From Arthrobacter citreus (GTDB lineage: Bacteria > Bacillota > Bacilli > Bacillales > Bacillaceae_G): a stretch of DNA of 64,000 nucleotides. Under the pieces are notes generated by a model that ran no database searches, was not told where the DNA came from, and saw nothing but the letters and a program-made list of their open reading frames with translations. Shown here piece after piece: positions 19,371 to 28,739 of this stretch; positions within the stretch are counted from its first letter, which is position 1; each line of letters starts with the position of its first letter. The stretch lies in the NCBI GenBank assembly GCA_013200995.1, contig CP053688.1, positions 558,001 to 622,000 of the forward strand. The letters run 5' to 3'. The position numbers were made by a program, and so were the translations under genes.

Positions 19371-20558
19371 ATGAAACTAGCAAAAAGAGTAAGTGCACTA
19401 ACACCATCTACAACATTAGCTATTACAGCAAAAGCAAAAGAGATGAAAGATCAAGGAATTGATGTAATCGGTTTAGGCGCAGGCGAACCTGATTTTAATA
19501 CACCTATTGAAATTATTGAAGAAGCTTATTCAGCAATGCTTAAGGGTCAAACAAAATATACTCCTTCAAACGGCTTACCGGCTTTAAGAAAAGCAGTTTG
19601 TGATAAATTATTAAATGATCAAGGATTAACATATTCTCCTGGAGAGGTTGTCGTTACAAATGGTGCTAAACACGCACTTTACACACTTTTCCAAGCAATT
19701 TTAGATCCGGGACATGAAGTAATTATTCCGACTCCATACTGGGTAAGTTATCCTGAGCAAGTAATATTAGCAGAGGGTGTGCCAGTATTTATTGAAGGAT
19801 ACGAGCACCAACAATTTAAAGTAACACCTGAACAAATTGAAGCTGCAATTACTGAAAATACAAAAGCGATCATTATAAATTCACCAAGTAATCCTACTGG
19901 TATGATTTATTCTGAGCAAGAGTTAAAAGCAATCGGAGATATTTGTTTAAAACATGATATTTTAATCGTTTCCGATGAGATCTATGAAAAATTAGTATAT
20001 GATGGTGCAAAGCATGTTTCAATTGCTTCATTAAGCCCTGAACTTAAAGAGCAAACGATCATTATCAATGGTGTATCAAAATCTCACTCAATGACTGGAT
20101 GGAGAATTGGGTATGCTGTAGGTAATAAAGAAATAATCGATGCAATGACAAATCTAGCTAGTCACTCAACTTCAAATCCTACTACAATGGCACAAATCGC
20201 AACGATTAAAGCATATGAACTAGGTGATGGACCAGTTGAAGAAATGAGAGTAGCATTTGAAGATCGTTTAAATAAAACTTTTGAACGCTTAGTTTCAATT
20301 CCTGGATTTAGCTGTGTTAAACCTAGCGGTGCGTTTTATTTATTCCCAAATGTGACTGAAGCTGCTAAAATGGCTGGTTATCAGAATGTAGATGAGTTCT
20401 CTACAGAGTTACTTCAAAAAGCTAATGTTGCTGTAATTCCTGGTTCTGGATTCGGTTCACCTGATAATATTCGCTTATCTTATGCAACATCACAAGTGCA
20501 GTTGGATAAAGCATTAGATCGTATTGAGCAATTTATGAAAGCAAGTATCCCAAGCTAA
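19371..20558 (+). CDS. aspB: Aspartate aminotransferase (class I, PLP-dependent)
   Basis: 395 residues. Fold type I aminotransferase with the PLP lysine Lys237 in NGVSKSHSMTGWRIGY, NSPSNPTG near 170, and SDEIYEKLVY near 201. It interconverts aspartate and 2-oxoglutarate with oxaloacetate and glutamate. Ribosome site GGGGGAAC; starts 16 bases after ypmB. In B. subtilis asnS follows; here there is instead a 290-base gap and a terminator. Confidence 0.95.
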   Translation: MKLAKRVSALTPSTTLAITAKAKEMKDQGIDVIGLGAGEPDFNTPIEIIEEAYSAMLKGQTKYTPSNGLPALRKAVCDKLLNDQGLTYSPGEVVVTNGAKHALYTLFQAILDPGHEVIIPTPYWVSYPEQVILAEGVPVFIEGYEHQQFKVTPEQIEAAITENTKAIIINSPSNPTGMIYSEQELKAIGDICLKHDILIVSDEIYEKLVYDGAKHVSIASLSPELKEQTIIINGVSKSHSMTGWRIGYAVGNKEIIDAMTNLASHSTSNPTTMAQIATIKAYELGDGPVEEMRVAFEDRLNKTFERLVSIPGFSCVKPSGAFYLFPNVTEAAKMAGYQNVDEFSTELLQKANVAVIPGSGFGSPDNIRLSYATSQVQLDKALDRIEQFMKASIPS

Positions 20559-20748
20559 ACTTTAAATTGTTCGACGATAAAACCATTTTGACTAAACAAC
20601 TGTTCGGTGATATTGATTATGTTGCCAAGAGCATGAATTCTGCTGCAAAAAGTGTTGAATGTGTAATGCATTTACACAATTTATAAACAAACTATCCATA
20701 ATTAATTAATTTATTAGATGGTTTTTAAATTAATAAATAGTTATACTA

Positions 20749-20787
20749 AAATAGAGGTGTGATAAGCACGCCTCTATTTATTTTTAT
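20749..20787 (+). terminator. Terminator after aspB
   Basis: AATAGAGGTGT / ACGCCTCTATT stem with loop GATAAGC, followed by TATTTTTATTT. It lies 190 bases after aspB and just before dnaD. Confidence 0.85.
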
Positions 20788-20851
20788 TTGGTAAGCTTCT
20801 TTTACTGTTTATTTCATGTAATCATGCTATACTATGCTAGAGGTGTTCGAA

Positions 20852-21562
20852 GTGAATAATAATAGCATTTTAAACTGGATACAACTTGGAAATATAAGTA
20901 TTCCAAATATACTTCTTAGTAGTTATTCTTCTTTTGGCATTAGTGAAGAAGAACTTGTCATGATTCTACAACTTTACTCATTTCAGCAGCAGGGTCATAC
21001 GTTTCCAACACCTACTCAATTAGCACAGATTATGTCAATAAATGAACAAAAATGTATGGAAGTTATACGTGAACTTCTTAAAAAAGGTCTATTAGAAATA
21101 ACGGAAGAAATTGACGATCACAATTTACGATGTGAAGCATATTCACTTGCACCACTATGGTTAAAGTTAATTAACCATAATGAGAACGGTCAACAACCAT
21201 TAGAAACGCCTACCATCCCTTCAATTATTGAACAAGCTGAGGAATCAATTTATTCAGTGTTTGAAAAAGAATTTGGTAGACTATTATCTCCATTTGAAAT
21301 TGAAACGTTAACAATGTGGATGGACCAAGATGATCATAATGAAAAATTAATAAAAACCGCATTAAAAGAGGCAGTTATTAGTGGCAAGTTAAATTTTCGT
21401 TATATAGATCGTATTTTATTTGAGTGGAAGAAAAACGGAATTAAACAAGTAGAACAAGCAATTAACTATAGCAAGCATTTTAGAAAAAAAGAAACAAGAG
21501 AACCACAAAACGAAACAAAGTATACAGGATCAATTCCTTTTTATAATTGGCTTGAAAAGTAA
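20852..21562 (+). CDS. dnaD: DNA replication initiation protein DnaD
   Basis: 236 residues from the GTG at 20852 (AGAGGTG seven bases before it); an in-frame ATG at 20834 is an alternative. Residues 1-95 form the DDBH1 winged helix (TPTQLAQIMSINEQKCMEVIRELLKKG). Residues 125-200 form the DnaD DDBH2 domain (LSPFEIETLTMWMDQDDHNEKLIKTALKEAV) with the YIDRILFEWKKNGI motif. It loads the replicative helicase with DnaB and DnaI in Firmicutes. Followed by nth, as in B. subtilis. Confidence 0.95.
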   Translation: MNNNSILNWIQLGNISIPNILLSSYSSFGISEEELVMILQLYSFQQQGHTFPTPTQLAQIMSINEQKCMEVIRELLKKGLLEITEEIDDHNLRCEAYSLAPLWLKLINHNENGQQPLETPTIPSIIEQAEESIYSVFEKEFGRLLSPFEIETLTMWMDQDDHNEKLIKTALKEAVISGKLNFRYIDRILFEWKKNGIKQVEQAINYSKHFRKKETREPQNETKYTGSIPFYNWLEK

Positions 21563-21590
21563 AGCGAGGACTTGTTCCTCGCTTTTGTTT
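21561..21590 (+). terminator. Hairpin terminator between dnaD and nth
   Basis: AAAGCGAGGA / TCCTCGCTTT perfect stem of ten pairs with loop CTTGT and T-rich tail, starting at the dnaD stop. It may attenuate read-through into nth. Confidence 0.8.
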
Positions 21591-21608
21591 AGTAAGGAGT
21601 GTTTTGAA

Positions 21609-22271
21609 ATGATAAATAAACAACAAATAGGTGAAGCTCTTAAAATAATAGGTGATATGTTCCCTGATGCACATTGTGAATTAAATCATAAAAATCCTTT
21701 TGAATTAGTAGTAGCGGTAGCTTTATCTGCGCAATGTACTGATGTTTTAGTAAATAAAGTGACAAAAAATCTTTTTGAAAAGTATAAAGAACCCGAGGAC
21801 TATTTAAAAGTTCCATTAGAAGAACTTCAAAATGACATTCGTTCAATAGGTCTTTTCAGAAATAAAGCAAAAAATATTCAGAAATTAAGTGAAATGATTA
21901 TTAATGATTTTAATGGAGAAGTGCCACGCACAAGAGAAGAGCTAGTGAAATTGCCTGGTGTCGGTAGAAAGACTGCTAATGTAGTAATGTCTGTCGCATT
22001 TAATATACCAGCAATTGCTGTTGATACTCATGTAGAGAGGGTTTCTAAAAGACTAGCAATTTGTCGTTGGAAAGATTCAGTTCTTGAAGTGGAAGAAACA
22101 CTAATGAAGAAAGTGCCAATTGATGATTGGGGAGTAACGCATCATCGATTAATATTCTTTGGAAGATATCATTGCAAGGCGCAAAGACCGAGTTGTGAAG
22201 TGTGTCCGTTACTCGAAATGTGTAGAGAAGGAAAAAAACGGATGAAGGTGAAAAAAGAAAATGTCAAATAA
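21609..22271 (+). CDS. nth: Endonuclease III
   Basis: 220 residues from the ATG at 21609 behind TAAGGAG; the longer upstream frame crosses the hairpin. Helix-hairpin-helix LPGVGRKTANVV with catalytic Lys121, catalytic Asp139 in VDTHVERV, and a 4Fe-4S cluster site Cys189-x6-Cys196-x2-Cys199-x5-Cys205. It is a DNA glycosylase/AP lyase for oxidised pyrimidines. The stop overlaps the ypoC start. Confidence 0.97.
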   Translation: MINKQQIGEALKIIGDMFPDAHCELNHKNPFELVVAVALSAQCTDVLVNKVTKNLFEKYKEPEDYLKVPLEELQNDIRSIGLFRNKAKNIQKLSEMIINDFNGEVPRTREELVKLPGVGRKTANVVMSVAFNIPAIAVDTHVERVSKRLAICRWKDSVLEVEETLMKKVPIDDWGVTHHRLIFFGRYHCKAQRPSCEVCPLLEMCREGKKRMKVKKENVK

Positions 22272-22761
22272 TATTCATAAGGATTTTAATGTTGCTCCAT
22301 TTTATCGTGAACATACAAATAACCAGATAATTAATGATGAAATTAGAATTAGTAATATACCATTTTATTATGAAAGTCAGCACGTACTTAGTACGAATAG
22401 TTTTAAACCATTCGAAAGTGATGAGATAATAAAGGAAATGTTTGAAGAGTGGAAAGAGGAATCAGTCTATATATCTAACTACTTTAAAGAGCGGAATCGC
22501 AAATTAGCATATGAGCCAATGGTTAGGGGATTAGCAAATTTTATTTCAATTCTTACTTGGATTAATGGACAAATCCTATCTAACTTAAATAATATATTAC
22601 TTGAGTTGGAAAAGCTTGAAGTAAAGCCAATCAATCTCAATGAGCGTATTAGTTTTGTTGTAAATCAGCCAGATCACTATCACTCATTTATACAACTATC
22701 AGGGTTGTATACGGAATTAGAAAAACTTTATTATAAGAAAAAAATCACCTCCTCAAAATGA
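22261..22761 (+). CDS. ypoC: Conserved Bacillus protein YpoC
   Basis: 166 residues, starting within the last codons of nth, so translationally coupled. Soluble, mostly helical, with EMFEEWKEESVYISNYFKERNRK and a C-terminal SFIQLSGLYTELEKLYYKKK block. It has the position and size of YpoC of B. subtilis (between nth and ponA). No function is known to me. Confidence 0.78.
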   Translation: MSNNIHKDFNVAPFYREHTNNQIINDEIRISNIPFYYESQHVLSTNSFKPFESDEIIKEMFEEWKEESVYISNYFKERNRKLAYEPMVRGLANFISILTWINGQILSNLNNILLELEKLEVKPINLNERISFVVNQPDHYHSFIQLSGLYTELEKLYYKKKITSSK

Positions 22762-22773
22762 GGAGGTTTCTTT
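22746..22773 (+). terminator. Terminator after ypoC
   Basis: ACCTCCTC / GAGGAGGT stem with a five-base loop and TTCTTT tail, beginning within the last codons of ypoC. Confidence 0.88.
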
Positions 22774-23005
22774 ATGCTGTTGAAAAAGTGTTACTCAAGC
22801 AATATTTTCAATATGAAGGAAGCTGTGGGGTATGTTGCCTTCTTACATCTCCCATAAGAGTCGAGAATCCCTCCATTCCAATCAAAAAGAGCATTACTAA
22901 AGTTTATTGGTATTCCGCAAAAAATTAATAAAACAAATAAATAACCTCATCAATATAGACGCTTAGTACGTTCTTAACTACTGATTTTTATATATTCTAA
23001 ACTAC

Positions 23006-23040
23006 GAAAAAACCTCCTCAAATAGAGGAGGTTTCTTTTT
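23006..23040. terminator. Terminator of ponA (also usable from the left)
   Basis: AACCTCCTC / GAGGAGGTT with AAAAAA on the left and T-rich sequence on the right, so it works on both strands. The stem is the same sequence as the ypoC terminator 240 bases away. Confidence 0.88.
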
Positions 23041-23043
23041 CTT

Positions 23044-25848
23044 TTATGCAATAATATTACGTTCCAACTTATTAAATCGATTATTAGAATATGAATCGGT
23101 ATTAAATGAAGTCTGATTCGAACCTGGTTTTGATGGTTTATTTGGGTCCGGAGTTGTCGGAGGTGTTGTTGGATTTGTACTTCCATCACCATTACCACCC
23201 GTTCCATTACCGTCACCAGTGCCATCTCCGTTACCGGTGCCAGTACCATCTCCGCTACCAGTGCCAGTACCATCTCCGTTACCAGTGCCGTTTCCATTAC
23301 CATTACCGTTTCCATTACCATTACCGTTTCCATTCCCGTTCCCGTTACCGTTTCCATTCCCGTTCCCGTTACCGTTCCCGTTACCGTTACCGTTACCGTT
23401 TCCGTTTCCGTTTCCGTTCCCGTTTCCGTTCCCGTTACCAGAGCCATCTCCGTTGCCAGTACCATTTCCGTTATCCGTACCATTTCCATTGTCTGTGCCA
23501 TTGCCGTTATCAGTACCATTACCATCACCGTTATTATCAGCTGGTGGGGTAGTTTCATCTACAGTCGTTGTTAAATCGACTGTCACAGTAACTGGGGCAC
23601 TCTTTGTTTCACCATTTGTTGCGATAATTGTAATTTTTACTGTTTTACCTGGTACAATTCCATTAATTATTGCAGATGTACCATTAATTTTTTGAGTTTC
23701 ACCTTTGACACCATTTATATCATAGCTCACTTCAAAAGTTGTAGAAGCAAGTAGATCAGAAGCATATTGCCAATTTAATGAAATACTGCTTGATTTTTCA
23801 TCATATTTTGCAGTAACACTTTTAGCAGGATCTAATGTATCTGGAGTTGGTAAGTCATCCATTTTTTCTCCACGAATGTATAATTCATCTTGAACGTTTA
23901 CAACTGAACTTGGTTTATGAAACTCAGAAGAACGATCACCTGTAGCGGATAACATATCTCTTGCAATATATTTAGCGATATTTGTTGAAGTTTTACTTAA
24001 ATAATGATCTTCTTGATTTTTCTCATATCCAGTCCATACAGCTACAGTAACATCTGGTGTATAACCAACAAACCAACTATCACGAGTAGCGTTTGAAGGG
24101 AAGCCATATTTATCTTTTACTTCTTGAGGGTAGTTTGTCGTACCAGTTTTACCTGCCATATCAAGGCCAGGTACGTTTGCTCTACCACCAGTACCTCCTG
24201 GAGCTTTAACAACATCACGTAGCATATCAGTAATCATATATGCAGTGTAGTCGCTCATAGCTTGTTTTGGTTCAGGAGCTAATACTTTTTCAGTTTTGTC
24301 TTGATAAATTATTTTTGTAACTGCATGTGGCTTTATGTAAACACCGCCATTACCAAAGGCTGCATATGCACCAGCCATTTGCATTGCAGATACACCAGTG
24401 AATCCACCAATTGCATGAGACTCATAAAAACTATCTTTTTGGAAGTTAAATCCAAGTCCATTACCAAACTCACGTGATTTATCTAAACCAACTGCCTGCA
24501 TTGTTTTCAGAGCCGGTATATTTCTTGAACCGATTAATGCTTGACGAATTGATAATTTACCTCTATATGATTTATCAGCGTTTCGGATAGGGGTCCCATC
24601 TGAATATTGATATGGTTCATCAACTAGCTGATGATTAGTAGACCATTTTAAATCTTGAATTGCAGGTCCGTAATCTAAAATTGGTTTGATCGTAGAACCA
24701 GGTTGTCTTTTAATATCTGTTGCAAAGTTCAGGCCGCCAGTTGTTGTGTTTCTACCTGCACCTACAGCTTTAATTTCACCTGTATTAGTATCAGTTAACA
24801 CAAAACCAGTTTGAAAAGCATCACTTGGATAAAATTCAGAGCCACGATTAATGATTTCATCTGCTTTAGCTTGAGCTTTTGGGTCAAGCGTAGTTTCGAT
24901 TGTTAAACCATCGGTATTTACGTTGGCATCGCCATATTTTTCAACTTCATCGACAACTACATCAATGAATGCCTGATATTTTGTTTGCTCACTTTCATGA
25001 AGCTTAACTAATTTTTTCATCGGTATTGCTGAAGATTTCGCGTATTGCTCTTTTGTAATATAACCATATTTCTTCATTTGGCTTAAAACAACATTTCTTC
25101 TAGCTTGTGATTGAGCTGGGTGTTTTGCCGGGTTGTAGTTATTTGGACTTTGAACCATACCAGCAAGTGTAGCTGCTTCAGGTAACGTAATTTTTGATAA
25201 ATCTTTACTAAAATAAGTTTCACTTGCTTTTGCTACACCGTAAACTCCTCGACCTTTTAAACCATTTGAGAAATAAACTTTATTTAAATACATTTCTAAA
25301 ATTTGCTGCTTAGAATATTTTTGTTCAAGTTGGAATGCTAAGTACCATTCCTGAACTTTTCGTTTAATTGTTTTTTGTGGTGATAAGAATGAATTTTTGA
25401 CAACTTGTTGTGTAATCGTACTACCGCCTTGAGATCCAAATCCACCTGTAATATTTGCTAATACAGCTCCAAGTACACGGCGAATATCAACACCTTTATG
25501 CTTATAAAAGCGTACGTCCTCTGTTGCAATAAATGCATCCTCTACTACTTTAGGAATCTCGTTATATGAAACTTTTGTTCTTTGTTCAGTTCCTAATTCA
25601 GCAATGACATTCCCATCTCTATCTAAAATCTTTGAAGATAGAGGTACTTTTAATTTTGATTCATCTAGTGCAGGTGCGTCACTTACTAAATAATAAAACG
25701 CTCCAACACCTCCAAGTATACAAAGTACTGCTAATGTCAATATTGTTAAAGTAATCTTTTTCCATAAACCTTCACGTTTTTTTGGTTTTTCTGTTGGAGG
25801 CTTTTCCATCTGTTTTCGTTCTTGTCGTGAACTATACTCTTTTGCCAT
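23044..25848 (-). CDS. ponA: Bifunctional penicillin-binding protein 1A (class A)
   Basis: 934 residues. Cytoplasmic tail, membrane helix (31-54), GT51 transglycosylase with EDVRFYKHKG (Glu110) and GGSTITQQ (141-148), then transpeptidase with Ser385 in STIK, SRN at 441 and KTGT at 567. A fibronectin-type fold (about 675-757) follows. The C-terminus is unusual: from about 771 to 888 it is almost pure Asn-Gly with some Asp and Thr, then a Pro-rich end. It polymerises and cross-links peptidoglycan. B. subtilis PonA also ends in a low-complexity tail, but shorter and Asn-rich. Divergent from the ypoC side, upstream gene recU in the same direction. Confidence 0.96.
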   Translation of the reverse strand: MAKEYSSRQERKQMEKPPTEKPKKREGLWKKITLTILTLAVLCILGGVGAFYYLVSDAPALDESKLKVPLSSKILDRDGNVIAELGTEQRTKVSYNEIPKVVEDAFIATEDVRFYKHKGVDIRRVLGAVLANITGGFGSQGGSTITQQVVKNSFLSPQKTIKRKVQEWYLAFQLEQKYSKQQILEMYLNKVYFSNGLKGRGVYGVAKASETYFSKDLSKITLPEAATLAGMVQSPNNYNPAKHPAQSQARRNVVLSQMKKYGYITKEQYAKSSAIPMKKLVKLHESEQTKYQAFIDVVVDEVEKYGDANVNTDGLTIETTLDPKAQAKADEIINRGSEFYPSDAFQTGFVLTDTNTGEIKAVGAGRNTTTGGLNFATDIKRQPGSTIKPILDYGPAIQDLKWSTNHQLVDEPYQYSDGTPIRNADKSYRGKLSIRQALIGSRNIPALKTMQAVGLDKSREFGNGLGFNFQKDSFYESHAIGGFTGVSAMQMAGAYAAFGNGGVYIKPHAVTKIIYQDKTEKVLAPEPKQAMSDYTAYMITDMLRDVVKAPGGTGGRANVPGLDMAGKTGTTNYPQEVKDKYGFPSNATRDSWFVGYTPDVTVAVWTGYEKNQEDHYLSKTSTNIAKYIARDMLSATGDRSSEFHKPSSVVNVQDELYIRGEKMDDLPTPDTLDPAKSVTAKYDEKSSSISLNWQYASDLLASTTFEVSYDINGVKGETQKINGTSAIINGIVPGKTVKITIIATNGETKSAPVTVTVDLTTTVDETTPPADNNGDGNGTDNGNGTDNGNGTDNGNGTGNGDGSGNGNGNGNGNGNGNGNGNGNGNGNGNGNGNGNGNGNGNGNGNGNGNGNGNGTGNGDGTGTGSGDGTGTGNGDGTGDGNGTGGNGDGSTNPTTPPTTPDPNKPSKPGSNQTSFNTDSYSNNRFNKLERNIIA
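23185..23538 (-). repeat. Gly-Asn low-complexity coding repeat in ponA
   Basis: On the plus strand the units CCGTTN / CCATTN (six bases, coding Asn-Gly in reverse) repeat dozens of times with variation only in third positions. Periods of 6 and 18 bases are visible, especially at 23286-23445. Such tracts expand and contract by slippage in units of two residues without breaking the frame. Confidence 0.9.
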
Positions 25849-25889
25849 TTTTTTTGTTTCTCCTGCCTTTCAATCGAACTTAATGAATA

Positions 25890-26501
25890 TTAAACTTCAA
25901 AAAGTTCATCGATACATTTTAAGTAAGGAACAATTATTGGATAACTTGATTTTAGTAATGTTCCAAACTCTTTGCATTCTTCTCTAGAAATTGACTTTCT
26001 TCCACCATTTGTTTGCCTTTTCCAAAAGGTAAGAATATCAGTAGCTTTCATAAAATAAATTTCATTATATAATGAAAATTTTAATATGACAAACGATATT
26101 CCACCATGATTTAACACATTTTCCATATGCTCAATTTGGTGTAAATGGAAATTTTGCAAAGGAAAACTAGTCTTATTATTTGTTTCCTTGGCTTCAAAGT
26201 CAATGTATTTCCCCTTATAAACGCCATTATAGTCAGTTGTAGACGGTTGCTTAAAATAAGCCTCTCGAATAACTGCTGCGCTTCTTTTTGGATAATCTAC
26301 TTTAACGATTTGTACAGGTGTTGGTTTCTTATGTATGTTTGCGATGTTATTTGCTAAATAATACGTATTAGAAGCATTTAAATCATCTTCAAGGGACATT
26401 CCACGATTACTATATGTATTGCTAGATTTTACTTGTGTCTCACTATTTTCTTGGGTTTTTTGAACTACATTATTTCTTCGATTTGGGTACATTATTGTCA
26501 T
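25890..26501 (-). CDS. recU: Holliday junction resolvase RecU
   Basis: 203 residues, ATG eight bases after GGTGGAG. Type II restriction-like nuclease fold: [20 protein letters not shown] holds Asp90, Asp101, Glu103 and Lys105, the metal site. [12 protein letters not shown] and [18 protein letters not shown] are family signatures. It resolves Holliday junctions with RuvAB. Pairs with ponA downstream (41 bases), the conserved recU-ponA operon. Confidence 0.97.
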   Translation of the reverse strand: MTIMYPNRRNNVVQKTQENSETQVKSSNTYSNRGMSLEDDLNASNTYYLANNIANIHKKPTPVQIVKVDYPKRSAAVIREAYFKQPSTTDYNGVYKGKYIDFEAKETNNKTSFPLQNFHLHQIEHMENVLNHGGISFVILKFSLYNEIYFMKATDILTFWKRQTNGGRKSISREECKEFGTLLKSSYPIIVPYLKCIDELFEV

Positions 26502-26595
26502 AAAACCAACTCCACCTTAAATTACATACAACTCGTATTATAGCACTAAAACAGATGTTCGTGTAAAAAAATACCAGATTGCTTGGGGTGAGTCA

Positions 26596-27603
26596 ATGAA
26601 TGCAAACCATGAAAGCTGGAAGGGTTTTATAAAAAATAGACGAGAAGAACACATTTTATCACAAGATGAAGCTAATCTAATTGAATTAATAAAAAAAGAA
26701 ACAACCAAATTTAATGCAGATAATATCTCGAGAACTATCGCATATCAGGATTACTTTTTTAGACTAAATGAGGTAGAGTGGTCTTTACTTGCAAGCATGG
26801 TATCCCGAAATGCAGGCTATAACATGACGGATCTAGCAAACCAAATTTTTATGAATGGCCTAAGTGAAAAACAAAGAAAACAGCTCTTCATAACGTATGA
26901 GCGAGCAAATTGGATTATTTTTTTAGATGCATTTCCACAATTACTTCTATTTGAATATTCAAAAATGAATAATAAACCTTTATTTTATTTGTTAAAATAT
27001 TTTTCAGTATCGGCCTTTATGGAAATAGAATGGGAGAAATATTGGACAGATCGAGATAAAAAAAGACTCGTCTACTCGTTAATTATTAATGAACAAAATA
27101 TGATTGAAAGACCAGTAATACAAAATAAATTTTTTAAAAATGAAGTTTTTAATACTATCGCATTTAAACTTCAAGAGCAATTAAAATTAAGTTATGTAAT
27201 ATTCCCAACAAACAGTGGAGAGCTATATGGACTTGCTGTTTACCAATTTGAAGATTTAACAAAGCGGATTCAAATTGGTAGACAATTATATTCAATCTTA
27301 TTTCATCAAGACTTAAATAATGGGTTTATTAATTTTGCTAAACAAACGAATCATACTGGCAGTAGAAGTGATTATGAGAGTCTAGTTGGCATTGCCAACT
27401 CAAACAATCCTAAGTTAAGGGATGTCTATCCGATCATTCCACATAAGCGTTCAGTAGAAGATGACTGGTATTCTAATAGTAAAATTTTAACCGAATGGTA
27501 TGAAAATGAAGAAATAATAAATGGAGATAGTTTTAAAGAATCATTTTTAATAAAACAAGAACTGTTGAGTTCATTATTAAAATTGAAAGGGTTATTCCAA
27601 TGA
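26596..27603 (+). CDS. yppC: DUF2515 family protein YppC
   Basis: 335 residues, divergent from recU with 94 bases between. Family features: ISRTIAYQDYFFRLNEVEWSLLASMVSRNAGYNMTDL in the first third and an RANWIIFLDAFPQLLLFEYS segment. The position beside recU matches YppC. Soluble with some hydrophobic helices; function unknown. Confidence 0.85.
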   Translation: MNANHESWKGFIKNRREEHILSQDEANLIELIKKETTKFNADNISRTIAYQDYFFRLNEVEWSLLASMVSRNAGYNMTDLANQIFMNGLSEKQRKQLFITYERANWIIFLDAFPQLLLFEYSKMNNKPLFYLLKYFSVSAFMEIEWEKYWTDRDKKRLVYSLIINEQNMIERPVIQNKFFKNEVFNTIAFKLQEQLKLSYVIFPTNSGELYGLAVYQFEDLTKRIQIGRQLYSILFHQDLNNGFINFAKQTNHTGSRSDYESLVGIANSNNPKLRDVYPIIPHKRSVEDDWYSNSKILTEWYENEEIINGDSFKESFLIKQELLSSLLKLKGLFQ

Positions 27604-27702
27604 AATAAAATAAAAGGTGGAAAAAGGGGAGAAGACAATAGAACATAATATAAATTTAGAAATTTAAATATTAATGAAGAATCTGCTTAAATAATTAGCT
27701 AT

Positions 27703-27734
27703 GACTGTCGAAAAAGTCGGCAGTCTTTTATTTT
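27703..27734 (+). terminator. Terminator after yppC
   Basis: GACTGTCGA / TCGGCAGTC stem (one G-T pair), AAAAG loop and TTTTATTTT tail. Confidence 0.85.
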
Positions 27735-28053
27735 GTTTAATTTGTGTAAACGCTTTTCTACTATATTATAGATTTCGGAGATTATCACTTTAAGTTGTCA
27801 ATTCACTCTTTTCCCATTTGAGTCTTTTGTCTATCCGATCAACACAATTCTAATGAGTAAGTCATCATCCTTGTGATAATTAAATCATTAAATAGAAGAG
27901 ATATTTGGTCTAAAGCTGATATTCAAAAAACAATAAAGGATTGGAAATAAAAAAGAGTGTAGAGAATTAATATGGTCTCTACACTCTAAGCTAACATTCA
28001 GTGATAGCTTTTTACGTTAAATCTTGGTTAATAAATGTCACTTTATCAATTGT
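27735..28053. other. Gap between yppC and sspM
   Basis: No gene with a ribosome site is seen on the plus strand. A cre-like string (TGTAAACGCTTTTC at 27745) has no gene behind it. Around 27862-27950 a short frame reading VIIKSLNRRDIWSKADIQKT without a start may be a gene scrap. The minus-strand terminator of sspM is at 27946-27987. Confidence 0.5.
27946..27987 (-). terminator. Terminator of sspM
   Basis: AGAGTGTAGAG / CTCTACACTCT perfect 11-pair stem; read on the minus strand it is followed by TTTTTTATTT. Confidence 0.85.
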
Positions 28054-28155
28054 TTATGTAGCTGGGAAATTAGGACCATCTAATTTTGGATTGCCTGTTT
28101 GTTGATTTTTACTTTTTTCTTGCTTTTTCTTTTTTTCATTTTTGTTTTTTGCCAT
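28054..28155 (-). CDS. sspM: Small acid-soluble spore protein, SspM type
   Basis: 33 residues, too short for most gene finders: MAKNKNEKKKKQEKSKNQQ, then TGNPKLDGPNFPAT. ATG six bases after GGAGGTG and its own terminator downstream make it a real gene. The C-terminus LDGPNFPAT resembles the LGGPNRPST end of B. subtilis SspM (34 residues), and the Lys-rich body is alike; sspM lies in the yppG-ypsA part of the same cluster in B. subtilis. Minor SASPs are made in the forespore. Identity is by motif and locus, not by search. Confidence 0.75.
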   Translation of the reverse strand: MAKNKNEKKKKQEKSKNQQTGNPKLDGPNFPAT

Positions 28156-28359
28156 TTGTAACACCTCCATGATATTTACCTTTCCCAATTCTGCGTCTCG
28201 TTACAAATTTTTTTGTCGAAATTATAGAAGAAAATAGCTTTATTCACTTTGTTTAGCGAATTAGTTCTAGTTTTGTCAATGAAGAAGGAAGAAGAAGTGT
28301 AGCCGTTGAATTTAGTTTATAAAGAAAATTAAGAAAACTTGGAAGAGGAGTTGAACTGT

Positions 28360-28611
28360 ATGGAATTAATTCAAAGAGATGATTTTTTTCGAGCAATTGA
28401 TGAATTTTTAAATGAGGTTGAGTTTATTGAACACTCTCTGGCGATAAGAATTAATCAAAAATGTGAAGAAGAAAAGAATTTACTTTTAAATAAGGTACAG
28501 TCAACAACAGTGCATCTTCATCATTTTGAAAACAAAGTTAGTCAAGCAAAAGAAGGTGGAAGTTGGATTTCTACACCATTATTGGGAAGGCATTTGGCAT
28601 TTAATATTTAA
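28360..28611 (+). CDS. Hypothetical protein in the yppD-yppF interval
   Basis: 83 residues from the ATG at 28360, with GAGGAG ten bases before it (an earlier in-frame TTG lies upstream of that site). Acidic N-terminal helix (MELIQRDDFFRAIDEFLNEV), two or three helices with a coiled-coil look, and SWISTPLLGRHLAFNI at the end. I do not recognise a family. In B. subtilis small genes yppD and yppE occupy this interval, but I cannot show homology. Followed by a terminator shared with yppF. Confidence 0.65.
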   Translation: MELIQRDDFFRAIDEFLNEVEFIEHSLAIRINQKCEEEKNLLLNKVQSTTVHLHHFENKVSQAKEGGSWISTPLLGRHLAFNI

Positions 28612-28666
28612 TGGAAACATATATATAAGTATTTACACTTAATAAAATGAATTAACTAGAGGAATT

Positions 28667-28720
28667 AAATAAAGCGATACACTTTTACGTTTAAGTAGAT
28701 GTGTATCGCTTTATTTCTTA
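28667..28720. terminator. Bidirectional terminator
   Basis: AAATAAAGCGATACAC / GTGTATCGCTTTATTT, 16 perfect pairs with an 18-base loop, flanked by A and T tracts; serves the convergent genes at 28360 and yppF. Confidence 0.88.
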
Positions 28721-28739
28721 TCTCTATGAATTCAGCATA

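Noticed and set aside
23106..23695. Long plus-strand frames rich in Pro-Leu-Pro or Arg-Tyr opposite ponA
   Set aside because: They are shadows of the six-base Asn-Gly repeat; no ribosome site and composition explained by the repeat.
27745..27758. cre-like sequence TGTAAACGCTTTTC
   Set aside because: It lies after the yppC terminator with no gene behind it on the plus strand; chance in AT-rich DNA.
27862..27950. Short frame with NRRDIWSKADIQKTIKDWK
   Set aside because: Protein-like but no start or ribosome site; noted as a possible gene scrap only.
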